A DNA stretch of 64,000 nucleotides from Phascolomyces articulosus (lineage: Eukaryota; Mucoromycota; Mucoromycetes; Mucorales; Lichtheimiaceae), in NCBI GenBank assembly GCA_025677815.1, contig JAIXMP010000014.1, positions 806,001 through 870,000 on the forward strand, written 5' to 3'. Positions 47,105-60,350 of this stretch are shown piece by piece (within the stretch, counting starts at the first letter, position 1; each line of letters begins with the position of its first letter). The notes beneath the pieces were generated by a model that saw only the letters and a program-made list of their open reading frames with translations, was not told where the DNA came from and did not search any database. The translations under genes and the position numbers were made by a program.

Positions 47105-47470
47105 CTAAAAATAAGGGTTACTACCATTTCCTTTTTTAATTTATTTTTGTAACACCTTATCGCTGCTATCGTATTTGCATTTTATTATGCCACGTATTTA
47201 TCATCCATCATCTTATTAATTATTCGAACACGTATTCAATTGACAGTCATGAACACGTATCGCATCCTCCATTATTCCACGTATACATATTATTGTCATT
47301 AGTTTTATTATATAATTTATTATTATCACAAGTAGTTAGAAAACATATAAATACCCCTGACCATTAAAACAATAAACGACATCTTTCACGTTACTCTTTA
47401 TTTTATCACTACTCTTCTGTTATCTCCATTTCTATTGGCTTGGTATTGATCCGCCATAATTATCACGACA
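47097..47470 (+). repeat. 3' LTR of the Gypsy element
   Basis: 374 bp, apparently identical to the 5' LTR. It contains the last codons and stop of pol at its very start. Confidence 0.95.
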
Positions 47471-49748
47471 CTTTGTACATGTATATATTAGGTGGTTTCC
47501 CTATAAAATTTGATCTGTGTATGGTATATTATTAGGTGCGGCAGGATCCAATTGGATGAATTCACTGGTAGATCTTTCCCATGTCATGTGCATTGTCACT
47601 ACTAGTAGTAGTAACCAACTGTGAATTTCCCTCATTACTTGCACGGGAAGGGTCAAATAAATCAATATAGGAGACCATGGGTTCACGACTTGAATAAGAG
47701 AAACACTATTCATAGCTACAGAGGACGTGTCCATTTTCCAATAACAGTGGTTAGGAATATTTCTTGTTATATATGCATTACAACAATCAAAAAATTCTTT
47801 TATATAAACTTGAGGGAATCAGAACCATTCTCTTCTCTCCAATGGATTACTTGTAAATCTCCAACTCTATACACCATTTTTATATAAACCTAGATTATCG
47901 AATTGAATCACCCACCCACAATTCCAACAGACGTTGCATGATGGAATTAAAGTTTTTTTTCCCTCTGAAACGTTCGAAAATGTCACTCGTTTGACATGTC
48001 TCCCCCATAAACTAGTCAGGTAATGAAATGATGTTTTCCTTGAGAGCCATGACATTTATCTGAACATGATAAAGATGTTGGTTCATGAGAATTTATGTTG
48101 TATATATATACTGCGCAACATAAAAACTTTATTTCTAAGTGTGTGTAACAATGAATGCTTGGCTCATCATAAAAGTGACACTATATTCATAATTGAAAAA
48201 TGTTGTTCCTGAAAAAATAGTCTAACTTTTTTTTTTTTCCAGAATATTTTTTTTTACTTTTATCATCTATCACTTATTTTTTTTTTTTTTTTTACTTTCC
48301 AACGATGTGATTATACTCCTCTTTAAAGAATACTTCTTGGCATCCAAAATCTTTTATAGCAAAAGTGAAGTGATTTCATAAACCAAGCCGCTGGTTCACT
48401 GGTACTACGTATCTCAATAAATAATAAAATTCTGATTAGGTGGATCCATTTTCCTTTCCTATTAGCCTCTTGATTGAAAATCACTCACAAAAAAAAAAAA
48501 AGATAACGATGAACGTACACCAACATGGGACAAGATTTGATAACAAAAATATAGAAATCAGTTTTCCTCCCCAACATATAGACTATCTTATATTTTGCTT
48601 TCTGATAAGAGAATGAAGGTATATGGTGATATTGATCATCGTTGTTGTTTATCATAAAATAGAGATTTATTTGTATATCCAAATATTTGTTAAATAAAAA
48701 AAAGTCCATGATTCCCAAAGGATGTATTCATTCATCCATCGGGGCAAACAAATGCCGATATAGACAATATATTTCCCACCCTCCTTTTTGAATACGCGCG
48801 GGTGTCCATTTGTTACCTGGAAAAAGTAGATCCACAAAGAACTTTTTATTGTTGTACAAAAAAAATCTCGGTACGACATACATGTCTCTTCTTTTTTTTT
48901 TTTGCATTGATGTTGTGGTGGGTGCACGACTGAATTTTATTTTATTTAATTTTATTCTAATTCTATATCTAGTAAACTATAAGATCAATTGAAATGTCAA
49001 ACTTCTTTATGGATCAATCTCTTTCTGTTTTTTTTTGTTCAAGTGTTTTATTAAACAAATCAAATAGAAATGAATAAAACACTTTGGGTAACCCAAACAA
49101 CAAAGTTCGCCGAACCAATAATAGCGGACTTGTTTATTCTTCATGGATGTCGATGTTGTGTATATATATATATATATATTCAACACAAAGCCAATAAGAG
49201 GAAATGATTACAAACGACCTATATACTTATACCTTCATTCATACTATATACCAAATAACTACTTAGTAACTACGAACTATGATCGAATCATTAGAATTAA
49301 GCTTGCACTGATTCTACTATGTGAAACAAAGGATCATATTAAATAAAAAAATTTCAGAAGAAAAAAGAGAGTCATTTGATGATAAAGAATGTTCCGTAAA
49401 TAATAAAGATGTTGTGCTTGGGTAACGAGGACGGGTTTTTTTTATATATATCTTCTTGTGGATAAAGTCCAATGAGTCACCATCGTTCTTGCCCTTAGAG
49501 GAAGGTAATTCCCTTTTGATATCAATAACAATAGAAGCAACTTTACCCACCCGTCACTTTGGAATCATGATCAATTTGATGAGGGCAACTCCGCACAAAC
49601 GGAGGTATAGTAACCAATACTACAAATAAGAAAAGAAAGAAAAAAAACTTTCGGATTTTTTCTTTTTTTTCTACTTTTTCTTCTTTAAAACTTTTTTTTT
49701 ATTATTATTTAATAAACTTCTTTTTTTCCCCACATTTTTTTTAATTCC
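47471..49748. other. Intergenic region with coding-like fragments
   Basis: Minus-strand fragments between about 47500 and 48060 look partly coding: MVSYIDLFDPSRASNEGNSQ in one frame, and TSLWGRHVKRVTFSNVSEG in another. Frames change and stops intervene, so no gene model is offered. They may belong with the frame cut by the Gypsy insertion at 42134. From 48100 on there are T-rich runs and TA microsatellites only (for example 49157-49178). The last ~130 bp are the CT-rich promoter of the transporter gene. Confidence 0.45.
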
Positions 49749-52099
49749 ATGACAACAGCTACAGATATAGGTCAAGATCTACATCGAACATATACAATTG
49801 AATCTGTTGTGACCTTACCTAGTGCACCTGCAAGAAGTATTCATGATGTAGTTATTAATGAAAGTAATATGATTGCTTCCAAAGTAACAAGTCATCATTC
49901 ATCGAAACTTCCTGACCAACAAGATATTGAAGGCACTTTAAACAATGAAAAAATCAAAGATCCTATTGTGGATGAACATGATACGATTCCAGATGGTAAG
50001 GCATTATAAGATCCATTGACTCTCATGCAATATTCGAATTAAAGACACAATAACCTTATCGTTCTATCTAATGATAGGTGGTTTGACGGCGTGGTTGGTC
50101 ATTCTCGGTGCTTTTTTTACGCAATTTACTGCTTTTGGCACTGCTTCCAGCTGGTAGGCTATTTGGTTACTGTTTCCTTTTTTGTATTCAGCCCAACGGT
50201 AAAAAAAATAATCATCCATGTTGCTGCTGCTTGCTATTATTATTATATGAAGCATGATTATCAGAGTTTTCAACGTTAGGCTCTTTATCATTGCTCGTAT
50301 CTTTTTTTTTTTTTTGTTATCTATTCTTCTTTTTTTTCAGTTATTGTTGTGTGTGTTAGTAGAAGAATATATGAAACTAATATGTCCTTTTATTTTATAG
50401 GGGTAAGAAGAAATTAGATCTATTATAAAACACTTTTTTTTATGAAATAGTTATCATAGTAAGTTTTTTTCGTGGAATTCAAAATTAATCTTTTATATAT
50501 AATTAGGTGTACAACAAAATCATTTTGAACAATATGTTTTCAAATCTGTACCTGATGCGCAACTTCAATTGAGTTTCGCTGGAACTCTTATGGAAGTTTG
50601 TGTTGATATGATGGGACCTATGGTTCAAATATTAACCAATAAATTTGGTTACAAAGCAGTACTTATTACTGGTGCTTTGTTAATGGTCTTGGGTCTTGAA
50701 ATGGCTGGATTTACTTCACAGGTATATATATATGTTTTAATAGATGATATTGTTAGCTATAGTAATTAGAATTCTTACAAAATGAAAAATTGTATGATAG
50801 ATCTGGCATTTATATCTCACACAAGGTATTCTTTTCGGTACTGGTGCCTCATTTATGTTTGTGGTAAAATATCTTTTTCTTTTATATATATTTCATCATT
50901 AAAAAAGAAGAAATAAGACTAAAATCGGTTTTTTTTTCAGACTGCTATGAATGCATGTCCTCAATGGTTTGATAAAAAGAGAGGATTTGCATTAGGTTTA
51001 GCATCTAGTGGATCTGGTGTAGGTGGTCTTGTGCTACCATTTATCCTTACCCCATTGAATAAATCTTTAGGCATTGGATGGTAAAATATATAAATTCTTT
51101 TTTAATTTTCCATGTGTCATATATATCATTTGATACTAAACAATGTATTTTTTTTAGGTCTTATCGCATTTTAGGATTCGTTATCCTTGGATGTGCCATT
51201 GTTTCATGTGTTTGTATTCGTATGCGATCCACAGGTGCTAAACAACCTACACGTAAATTAAAAGAATTATTTAATTTTGAAGTACTTAAAGATCTTAATT
51301 ATTGTTTATGGGTTCTTGGATCCATGATTGGTTTGATGGGTTTTTTTATTCCTTACTTTTTCCTTCCATGTAAGTTTCTCTCTCTCTCTCTCTCCAAAAA
51401 GTAATTCATAGACTAAGGTTTCGATTTTCAATATTAGCACATGCCAGTTATCTTGGTATTCCAACTTCAGATGGTTCAGTGATCGTAGCTGTCATGTCAG
51501 CATCTAACTTTTTGGGTCGTATTGCCATTGGGTAAATACCTTTTTTTTTTTTTGGAATAATATTATAAGAATATGAAAAATAATATATAACTCATTCGAC
51601 CCTTTTATTGATTGATAGATTTATTGCAGATCGTATTGGTAGATTGAATACGGATATTTTATGTTTATTAATCACTGGTATTAGTGCATTAACCATCTGG
51701 ATGTTTGCGTATACTTATAATGTGCTTATGGCATTTGGTGTTGTCTTTGGCTTTTTCTGTGCTTCTTACTTTACATTGTGTAAGTTTATCTTTTTTCTCC
51801 ATTTCATAAAAAGATAATGAAAACTTGATTTTTTAATTCTATGGTTTTTTTTTGTAGTATCACCCATCACAGCCACCATTCTTGGAATGAAACGTTATCC
51901 TACTGGCTTATCCATTTTACTCTTATCAAATGTTGTCAGTGTATTTGGTCCCTCTATCGCTTCAGGTGTTGAAAGTACGGTAAATGCTGAACCTTACTTG
52001 ACATATAAAGTGTTTACAGGGGTTGTTTATCTTTTAGGTGGCCTTATTCTTTGTGTTCTAAAGATTAGAATGACAAAGAGTGTTTTTGCTATTATTTAA
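49749..52099 (+). CDS. MFS transporter, monocarboxylate/riboflavin (MCT-like) family
   Basis: Exons 49749-49995, 50078-50153, 50401-50402, 50507-50721, 50801-50863, 50941-51080, 51158-51369, 51438-51531, 51619-51779 and 51858-52099 sum to 1452 nt (483 residues). The cytosolic N-terminus (~82 residues) is polar. The first membrane span carries DGGLTAWLVILGAFFTQFTAF, matching the MCT signature DG-x3-AW, followed by TASSWGVQQNHFE. Later spans include CPQWFDKKRGFALGLASSGS and FLGRIAIGFIADRIGRL, the MFS loop. Family members move monocarboxylates or riboflavin across the plasma membrane by proton symport; the substrate here is unknown. The conserved Trp-Gly is coded only if a 2-nt exon GG (50401-50402) is spliced in; joining 50153 directly to 50507 breaks the frame. 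Confidence 0.85.
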
Positions 52100-52523
52100 T
52101 TTACTACTGCTATTGCTATTACTGCTACTACTACGTACTCTTTTTTTTAGTTTCTTTCTATTTCTATTGATATCATTCGTATAATAACATTTTGTATTTG
52201 TATTTGTAAAATATATTTTTTAAAAAAAAATAAAAATAAAAATAAAAACATTTATAATATACTATATGCCAACAGTTCATAGTAGACGAATCACCATTCG
52301 ACAGAGAATAAGGGAATAAAAATGCTTATGACAAAAGCGGTAATGCAAATTATATCATTTTTGATGACTTGACTGATTATAGCCATGTGAATTATATATA
52401 ACCCAACTTTTAAATGACCGGAGTGTGGAGAATTTGGGATAGTGCTTACAAAATCTGCTTTATAAAGTTTCTCCTTTCCCCACACAATATAACCTTTCTC
52501 TACACCTTTTATTTTTTACAACA
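52100..52523. other. Short intergenic region between transporter and helical gene
   Basis: Contains A-rich sequence with AATAAAAAT repeats near 52229-52250, likely poly(A) signals, and the promoter of the next gene. No other feature was seen. Confidence 0.5.
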
Positions 52524-55500
52524 ATGTCAGAAAAACAAGATTTAAAGGCATTGGCAAAGACACTCTCAGATAGTTATTCTGCCATTTTACAATATTCTAC
52601 ATTAAAAGACGATGAGGTAAAAAAAAAAAACCATGCTGAATATATCTATTGCCATTATCAAAAACACCCCCAACGTACTTTTTTTTTCTACACAATAGTT
52701 TTTTTTTTTTGAGATTAACTTTTGGGAGGGGGGGAAACTCTATATCCATAGATTCGAAATCATGTTGAACAACTTTCAAAATACAGTGATCACTTACCAC
52801 TTTCATGGTTTACACCCCAACTCATAGAAGCTTTACTTTCACTGAAGGATCGCAATGACTATGTATTCAATCTATGGACGGTATGGGTACGACGACTTTC
52901 TGGAGCACCTGAAGCTTTAGCTTCTGCGGAACCACAATTATCTCGAGTATTGGAAGCCATGCAACAAGCTTTGGTAGAATTAGAAACCCCACTTTTGATT
53001 CGAAAAGAAGCATGGATTGGTTTGATTGCTCTTTGTGGAACAGCACCACCTCAATTTACAGATACACAAATCATTCAAGCCATGACGCGTGTATTGGAAC
53101 AATATGTAGATCATCCTGAATTGGTTCAATCTATGGGAGAAACATTGGATGCTGGTATTGCTCATTGTTTGGCAAATACTACCTTGTTGAATGTTTTTGA
53201 AGTCGATCATTGTGAACGATTAATATCAGCTTATGTGAAATTGATCCCTCGTCGTCCAACAGATGTCAGTGCTCCTGCTGCCATGGCAGCAATGCAACAT
53301 GTGGTGGATGTACGTGTACAACAAAAGCCTCAAACAAAGGCTAATGCGGATATGGAAACGTTGATTGCGTTGGTGGAAACAATGGATGAAAAGGAATCTT
53401 TGGAATTACAATTGGCGCGATTTACTATTCTTGCGGGTGTTGTGTAAGTCAGTTTTATTGGGAGAGAATTATTGATAATATTTTCTTTGACTTATCCTCT
53501 TGGCTTTATATAATTAGACGTATGCTTCAATTCACCAAAGATAAATCAAAAAAAATCAAAAGTTTACAAGAACAATTGGATAAAACATTTGTCGAACGAT
53601 TTAGTTTATTAGTAACAGATGTCTATAAGCATCCAAACTCCGTTACAGTGAATCAAGGTAAATTAAATTCATTTGACCACATTTGCCAAAAAATAAGACT
53701 CACCTTTTCTTTTTTTTTCTTAAATGAATGAAACAATCCATTTCTATAGATATTTTAGCTTACATTGCAGGTCAATGTTTACCTAATTTACCATCTGACA
53801 CTGTTAAAGAAATGGATCATAAGGTAAATCTAAATAGATAGAGTTGGAATGAAGGAGAATAATAAAAAAAGGGGGGAAAGGGGAAGGAGGAGGAGAATTT
53901 CATAAGTTTGTTTCCCAATAGATTAAAAATAATAATAATAATGGATCTTCCAAATTGAATATCTACTAACTATTACTAATTTTGATAGAACGTTCTAAGA
54001 ATTTTAATATCTTGTTTATTGACAAGTGATCAAATTTGGCAAAATGGTCAAATTGTGGGGAATTTAACCGTATCACAACATAGTGTGGATCATCTTAAAA
54101 AGATCACAGAAGGTGCCATTCATAAGGATATTGGTAGAATATCGCGTGCCATTGCCACTGTGATTGTCACAGGATTAGGACAAGAGGAAGAAAAGGAGGA
54201 AGATAGTATGGCAGTCATGGTCCAATCTTCATTGGATAGGTAAAAGAATTACTGTTTTTTTTAAAAAAAAATATTTTCGCTCCTATATTTCTTCTACTGA
54301 CACTTTTTTTTTATATAGACTTGTTGGATTCTCTTATAATATTCTCGTGGATTGGGACCGATTTATGACAAATAATCCAAAAGCATTCATGGATTCAGGT
54401 TAGTTTTGATTTTCTTGGGAAAAAAAATGAATGGAGAAATAGGATTTATCCTCTTGTTTTTTGCAAAAACTTGATACACGAATACATACATTGATATATA
54501 TATATATATATATATCACTAACACACCTTGGTTCTATTCTATCCATTTTGTTAGAGAGTAAAAAGATCATGTCAGAAATTGATACTGCGGTTTGGTTAGT
54601 TTTCAAGACCATGTTATTCTCCTTTACAGCAATTTTGAAGTCTGTTGCAGTTGACATTCCCGATTTAAAAGGACTTGTTAATGTACAATATGCAGGTACA
54701 GCTTTTTATTTATTTATTTATTTATTTTGTTTGAAACGAATCTTTATTGCAAAGGGGGGAGGTTGGTGAAAAATACAAGATAAAAACTCAATTTTTTATA
54801 CTTCCTCCTTCTACCTCCTCTCTGGTATATATAGCACAAGATATTGTTTCCATTTTTGCCAACTTTCAATTCATTACGGATCATCTTGGATCAGGATCTG
54901 GTTTCAAAGCTTATCAGGATACAATTACAAATGCTGTGGCATTCCTTATGCATGATGACAATGCATGTCAACTCAATAAGCTTATTTCCACTGCTTATCG
55001 AGAATATGGTAAATAGTTTGGGATGTGTCCCCCCTCCCCTGGGGGAAGAAAAAAAATCACTGTTTCATTTTCTCACTCCAATTTTCATTCATGATATTAT
55101 AATTATAATAGCACCTTCACAATTCACGATGGATCAAACTCATCCCATTTCTCTCTTGTCTCCTGTTCAATTATCAAGATTAACCTATTTCACCAATTTG
55201 ATTGAACAAGTCATGTCTCAATTAGAAGATAAGGTATTGGAAAAAGATATTCTTCCAGTGATTTATCCAGTATTGAAATGGAAAAAACCTGCCGAGAAAA
55301 AAGATCTTTATGAAAGTGCCCATTCCGCAGTATTAGCTGTATTTTCGTCACAAAAGGAAATTTCGCGTGAATTAACGGGTGTTTATGCGCCATTACTAGT
55401 GGAGGTAAATCAAAACAATTTATTTTTATACCCAAAATAAATAATAATTTACTTTTTTTGGTCAATTTATTAATATTTTTGTAACCATTCTATATAATAG

Positions 55501-55977
55501 AGTTTCCCAGAACCGATGACATTGCAACAATTACGATTTGCTTACACCACCATGATTCAATCCCTTTGTATGATGGATGATGCTTTATCTTGGTTAGCTG
55601 CCAACTATTTGATTGAAAAAATCAATACCTTGTCTATTCAAGAAAAGGATAGTGTGTTACATTCTCAATATACAACAGCATTGATTGATTTACTCAAGCC
55701 ACTTTCCTTGGGTCCATTTTTCGGTCAATTATTAAAAGTGGTTGAGTCACTTGTACTACAAGGATCCATGACAACGGGTGCACGTAATGCTACCATGAAA
55801 ATCATTTTTGAAACCGTAAGCGGATCGGGTATCTCTGATATGCGTCGTGTAGAAGCGGTGGGTTGGTTTTTGGAATTAAAACGTAAAGTCAAGATATTGG
55901 AAGAAAAAATACAAGTGGATCATAAAAAGAAACAAGTAGTCACTTCTTCAAAGACAAAACAAGAAGAAGCTGCATAA
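52524..55977 (+). CDS. Helical repeat protein, possibly Pex8-like peroxin
   Basis: Ten exons: 52524-52616, 52752-53443, 53518-53657, 53750-53823, 53989-54239, 54319-54398, 54555-54695, 54835-55008, 55112-55404 and 55501-55977. Together they give 804 residues with all phases consistent. The protein is almost all alpha-helical with no signal peptide or clear membrane span. Features seen: DIVSIFANFQFITDHLGSGS followed by GFKAYQDTITNA; and, near the C-terminus, MTLQQLRFAYTTMIQSLCMM followed by DDALSWLAANYLIEKI. The tail is Lys/Glu-rich with a coiled-coil look and ends EEAA, with no peroxisomal PTS1. The pattern recalls fungal Pex8, an intraperoxisomal import factor, but this rests on memory of general motif shape. 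Another HEAT/ARM-type protein is equally possible. It follows the transporter gene on the same strand. Confidence 0.8.
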
Positions 55978-57701
55978 ATAATCGTAATAATATAATAATA
56001 AAAAAAGCAAAGCGCGGACATTCTGTAATGCATCTTCCATCCTCTTTTCTCATTTTCTTTCTTTCTTTAAGCCCCCTTTGCTCCCTTTTTTTCCCCCTCA
56101 TCTTTTTTAAACTTTACCTACCAACCTCCTCCTTTTTATTGGGTGATTCACCCGTTCATTTCAATAATCATAGTTACCAAAGAAATCATTCATTCAAGAA
56201 TGAAAAACCCTTTTTTTCTCCTCCATTTTGTTGTCGTTGCTGTTTTTTATTGTTCTATATATAAAAAAAAATTGAGCGGGTCAAAAAAAAAAAAAGGAGA
56301 AATGGAAAATAATAGGATGAAGTATCCTGTAATGATGTATACAAAAGTCTAGATACAAACGACTTACTCATCCCGTCCATTACTCCCCTTAAAAAAAGAG
56401 ACTAAGTTTATATGTATACAGGTATCATTGAGGAAAAAAAGAGGTAACAATGATGTATTTTTTTTTTATGTATAAATTGAGATGAGATTTTTTTTTGAAT
56501 GGATTTTTGGGTGGCAAAAAAAAAAAATATGACTATTCTATCCATACTCCCTTCTTGTCACTAAATAAAAAGGAACTTTATTATATATGACACTAGAATT
56601 ATGTACACCCAAACAAATATATATTGATATATATAAATACTCAGGAATAGGAAAAAAAAAGATGATCTTCTTATTTCACACACTCTTTTTTGAAACACAA
56701 AACATTATTTTGGGTTTCCCAAATAATAAATTGTTTGATTATAGTAATTTTGGATCGCCAAAACGTTTATATATTTATATATATTTATATATAAAAAGAA
56801 AGAAAGCATTGGAAGATCTTTTTATATATAAAAATTGATTACACGAAACCTGTTTGTATATATAATATATAAACATGGTGTTTCAAAATGTAAATTATAA
56901 ATATCAAATGCAAATACCTGCAACCATTTTACATTGGATGATATGTGGGCCTCTCTTTTCTCTTTCTCTCTTTTTTGAGTACAGTAGACGAATATGCTGA
57001 TCCCCACCTACTTTTTTTTTCCATTATGTATTTTATTATTATAAGAGAAATAAGGAGTGTCAAGGGGATCATCTATCAAGGGGAGATTGGGGGATATATA
57101 AGAAAGAAAGAATGAGGCGGGGCTGGAGGAGTCAATAAAAAGCAAAGAAAGAAAAGAAAAAGAAAAAAGAGCCAAGGAAAAAGGAGTAAAAATTATAATA
57201 CTATATAAAACAAACGCAGTATGATAGTAGTAAGTTATTATATAATGTACTCTATCATTCATGGAAATATCATCATGAAGACGCCCACATAAAACTATCT
57301 TTTTCAATAGAATGAAAGAGTTATGCATCTATCATGATGAATTGGTGTATATACCAGGGAAAAAAAAAAGATGGATAGAAATTCATATGGCAAATGGAAA
57401 TTGCGTTCTCGCCCATGATTTTATTATTGATTTACTCCCCAGATTTTTTTTATTATTATTATGAAAATAAGCAAATCTATAATAATTCCCCCCGAGAAAG
57501 TAAGACATATCATGGTAACTCGTGCAGACACGCCACCTCACGACTGTTTATTTTATTCTTTGTTAACATAGCAAACGATAAATACATATTTAAGCCTAAA
57601 AAAAAGAGTTATACAAATGATATAAAATACCTAATTTTTTTTCCTTGTTTCTTTCTTTCTTTCTTTCTTTCTCTTTACTTTTTTTTTCTTTTTCTTTTCT
57701 T
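55978..57701. other. Intergenic region upstream of CotH A
   Basis: A/T- and CT-rich sequence with TA microsatellites. The open frames are low complexity. The last ~60 bp (57640-57700) are a long TTTC/CTTT tract, probably the transcription start area of CotH gene A. Confidence 0.55.
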
Positions 57702-60350
57702 ATGATTGTATTTGCAATTTATATTTTAGCACTCTTGTGCGCAGCAACTTGTACATTAGCAGACGATGTTCAATATGCTGTGGTAGCATTCCCACAAGGT
57801 CAACAAACAGTGGGTGTATCTGTTGGTGGCCAAGTACATCCATTAGATCGTAGTCAAGATACACCTAATTTATTTACTGGTAAAGCACCTTCAGGTGATA
57901 ATTATCAATATGTCATGATTGATAATGGACAAAATAAACCTGAAGCTTCTCAACGTACATTGAAGCAAGGCGCTACTTCTACTGGCAATGAATTTTTTGG
58001 TCGTTCAAAAACTATTTATGATGTACCTGATCTTCCTCAAGCTTTCAATCCTATCTACCCAGGTAAAAAAAAAAAAAAAAATTTAGCATCTTTTTTTTTT
58101 TCCTTCTCATTATCATCATCTTATCTAATCCTCCTTATGCTTTCACATACACATTCTCTCTATCCTACTAGTTCTTTTCACTGGCATGAATCGATCCAAT
58201 GAAATTGCTACTGTTATTTTAAAGGTCTCCAATACGACAGGTCTTGATACTATGTTAAAAAACCCCAAGGGTGATATCAAAGATATTCAAGTCGATCAAT
58301 TCACTTATATTGCTAGTAATGAAATCCATTCTTATTCGGGTGTTGGTTTCTCTACTTCGGGTCAATCTACCAAAGATTTTGCTAAACAATCCTATAAACT
58401 TGAATTGAATAAGTTTGGTAATAAGACTGAAAAAGATTTGATTTATGGTCGTACTGTTGTCAAGCTTCGAGCTGAAGAAACTGATATGACAATGGCGTAA
58501 GTAATTTTTTTTTCTTTCTAACTCCATTCCCATTACTACTTCTTCCTCCTCTTCTTGTTTCTATATATCGTTTTTTTTTTCACTTGTACAAATTTTTTTT
58601 TTGACTCTCCCTCTCTTTTTACACAACTACTATTTCTACTATTACTGCTCCCTCATTATACATTCTCACTTAAATCCTCCCTCTCTCCCCTCCCCCAAAA
58701 AAATTAAGACCTCCTCGCCTTTAAAATATACGCACATAGTAGTTAAATCGCATCATTGATTTCCTTATTCTTTTCTTTGACCTATTTTATATCAAGCATT
58801 TTTCCCCTCACACACACACTTTCTCCCCCCCAAAAAAAAATATTATTTTCGGGACTAAATTTAGACAGAGAAAAAAAAAAGAGACTAACTTTCAACATAC
58901 ATTTGTACTCCCCCCTTTTTTTCCTTTTTACTTTCAATGGATGATTGAATTTCTATAGGAGAGAAAAACTCGTCATGGATTGCATTGGTGCTGCAGGTGG
59001 TGCAACCCTTTCGGGAAGTTGGGTCCGCTTATTCATCAATGATCAACCTTTTGGTCTTTATGTCATGATTGATGATGCTTCTACTCATTTTATTGATAAT
59101 GTTCTTCATGCTGGTGACTGGAAATATCAATTCACTGGTATGTATTTTTATTTTTATTTTTGAAAGTGTCTATATCTATATCTATATAAAATAATGGACA
59201 TAGTAAAGAATTCCCAAAAACCTGGGATCACTGAGGCTGACACCCTTTCTTTTTTTTTTCTTTTTTCCTATTTTTGGTTCCTGTCGATTAGGTCCCACCT
59301 ATAAAGGAAACGCCATGTCACCAGAACAAGAAGGTAACCTTGCCTATCTTGGCGACGATCCCACCTTATACCCTGAGGATCTTTACAAATTAGAAGACAA
59401 AGGCGAAGACAAAACCTTGGCAAAGAATAATTCCATGGGTCCTTTGATTGGTTTTATGCGTAATCTTGCTGCTTTGAATCCTCAACAATCTACCGATGAT
59501 GATTATAAGAAATTGTTGGATCCCCAACATACTTTAATTCATATGGCTTTTAGTTTCTTGACTGCTTCTTGGGATGGATTTTGGTATCAGGTATATATAT
59601 ATATATTTGTTGACAAACATTCATTATGAAAAAAAAAACATGTTTTCGTAACCATAAGATCTTTTTTTTTAAAAAAAAAATTAGGCTAGTAACTATTATA
59701 TCAATGAAGATTTACAATCCAAACAATGGGCTTTGATTACTTATGATTTCGATGAAACATTGGGTAATAATGCCCCTGATGAGACATTAATGACAGTATC
59801 TTATGAACAATATGGTCGTCCCAATGCTACTCGTCCTTTGGTTGATAAATTATTGCAAGCACCTCGATACAAGGAACAATTTGAAACAACTCTCAAGACT
59901 ATCATTAAACGTTTCTTTAAACCTAGTGTGATTGGTCCTCGTTTAGATGCATGGACACAAATGTTGAAGGAAGATATGGAATGGGATCGTAGTATTCAAC
60001 CCCATTCCCCAGGTCAAGCCAGTAATTGGACTGTGGCTGATATGGTCTCTGGTATGAATACCACTACCAAGGGTCAAATTGGTATTTTGGATTTCGTCAC
60101 CAAACGTTCTCAATCTGTATGTCAACAACTTCAATTCCAAGACAATGATGATGTCGCTCCTTTACCTGCTTATACCCAAGGTCGATACATGGATGCTCAA
60201 GGTCAAGTCAGTGATCATCCTACTGGAGGTAATGGTGGTAATGTCGTTTCTCCAGGTGGAACTTCAGCTGCTTCTATTCTTTCTTTACCAAGCAGTTATT
60301 TCATGTCTTCTGCTTGGTGTCTTGCTGGTCTTTTCTATTATTTACTATAA
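57702..60350 (+). CDS. CotH-family spore-surface protein A
   Basis: Exons 57702-58062, 58172-58496, 58959-59137, 59292-59590 and 59685-60350 give 609 residues. A signal peptide (IVFAIYILALLCAATCTLA) is followed by DDVQYAVVAFPQGQQ. The CotH kinase-fold domain fills most of the protein: GVGFSTSGQSTKDFAKQSYK, KLRAEETDMTMAREKLVMDC, GSWVRLFINDQPFGLYVMID, TLIHMAFSFLTASWDGFWYQ and the metal-binding-like LITYDFDETLG near residues 405-415. The C-terminus is Gly/Ser-rich and ends hydrophobic (CLAGLFYYLL), as in GPI-anchored proteins. CotH proteins in Mucorales are surface or spore-wall proteins, and some members in pathogenic species bind host cells. Nothing here shows such a role. Intron 2 is unusually long (462 nt, pyrimidine-rich). 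It is a tandem paralogue of the next gene. Confidence 0.92.

Larger units (their letters stand above)
42134..47470 (+). mobile_element. Complete Ty3/Gypsy LTR retrotransposon
   Basis: A 5337-bp element bounded by 374-bp LTRs at 42134-42507 and 47097-47470 that look identical base by base. LTR ends are TGTCG and CGACA. A 4-bp target duplication CTTT flanks it (42130-42133 and 47471-47474). A primer-binding site TGGTAGCG (42510-42517) complements the 3' end of initiator tRNA-Met. A purine tract GGGGAGAGGA (47084-47093) lies next to the 3' LTR. Both gag and pol are open. Identical LTRs mean a very recent insertion, and the element may still be active. Protease-RT-RNaseH-integrase order defines it as Ty3/Gypsy (Metaviridae-type, fungal). 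Confidence 0.97.
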
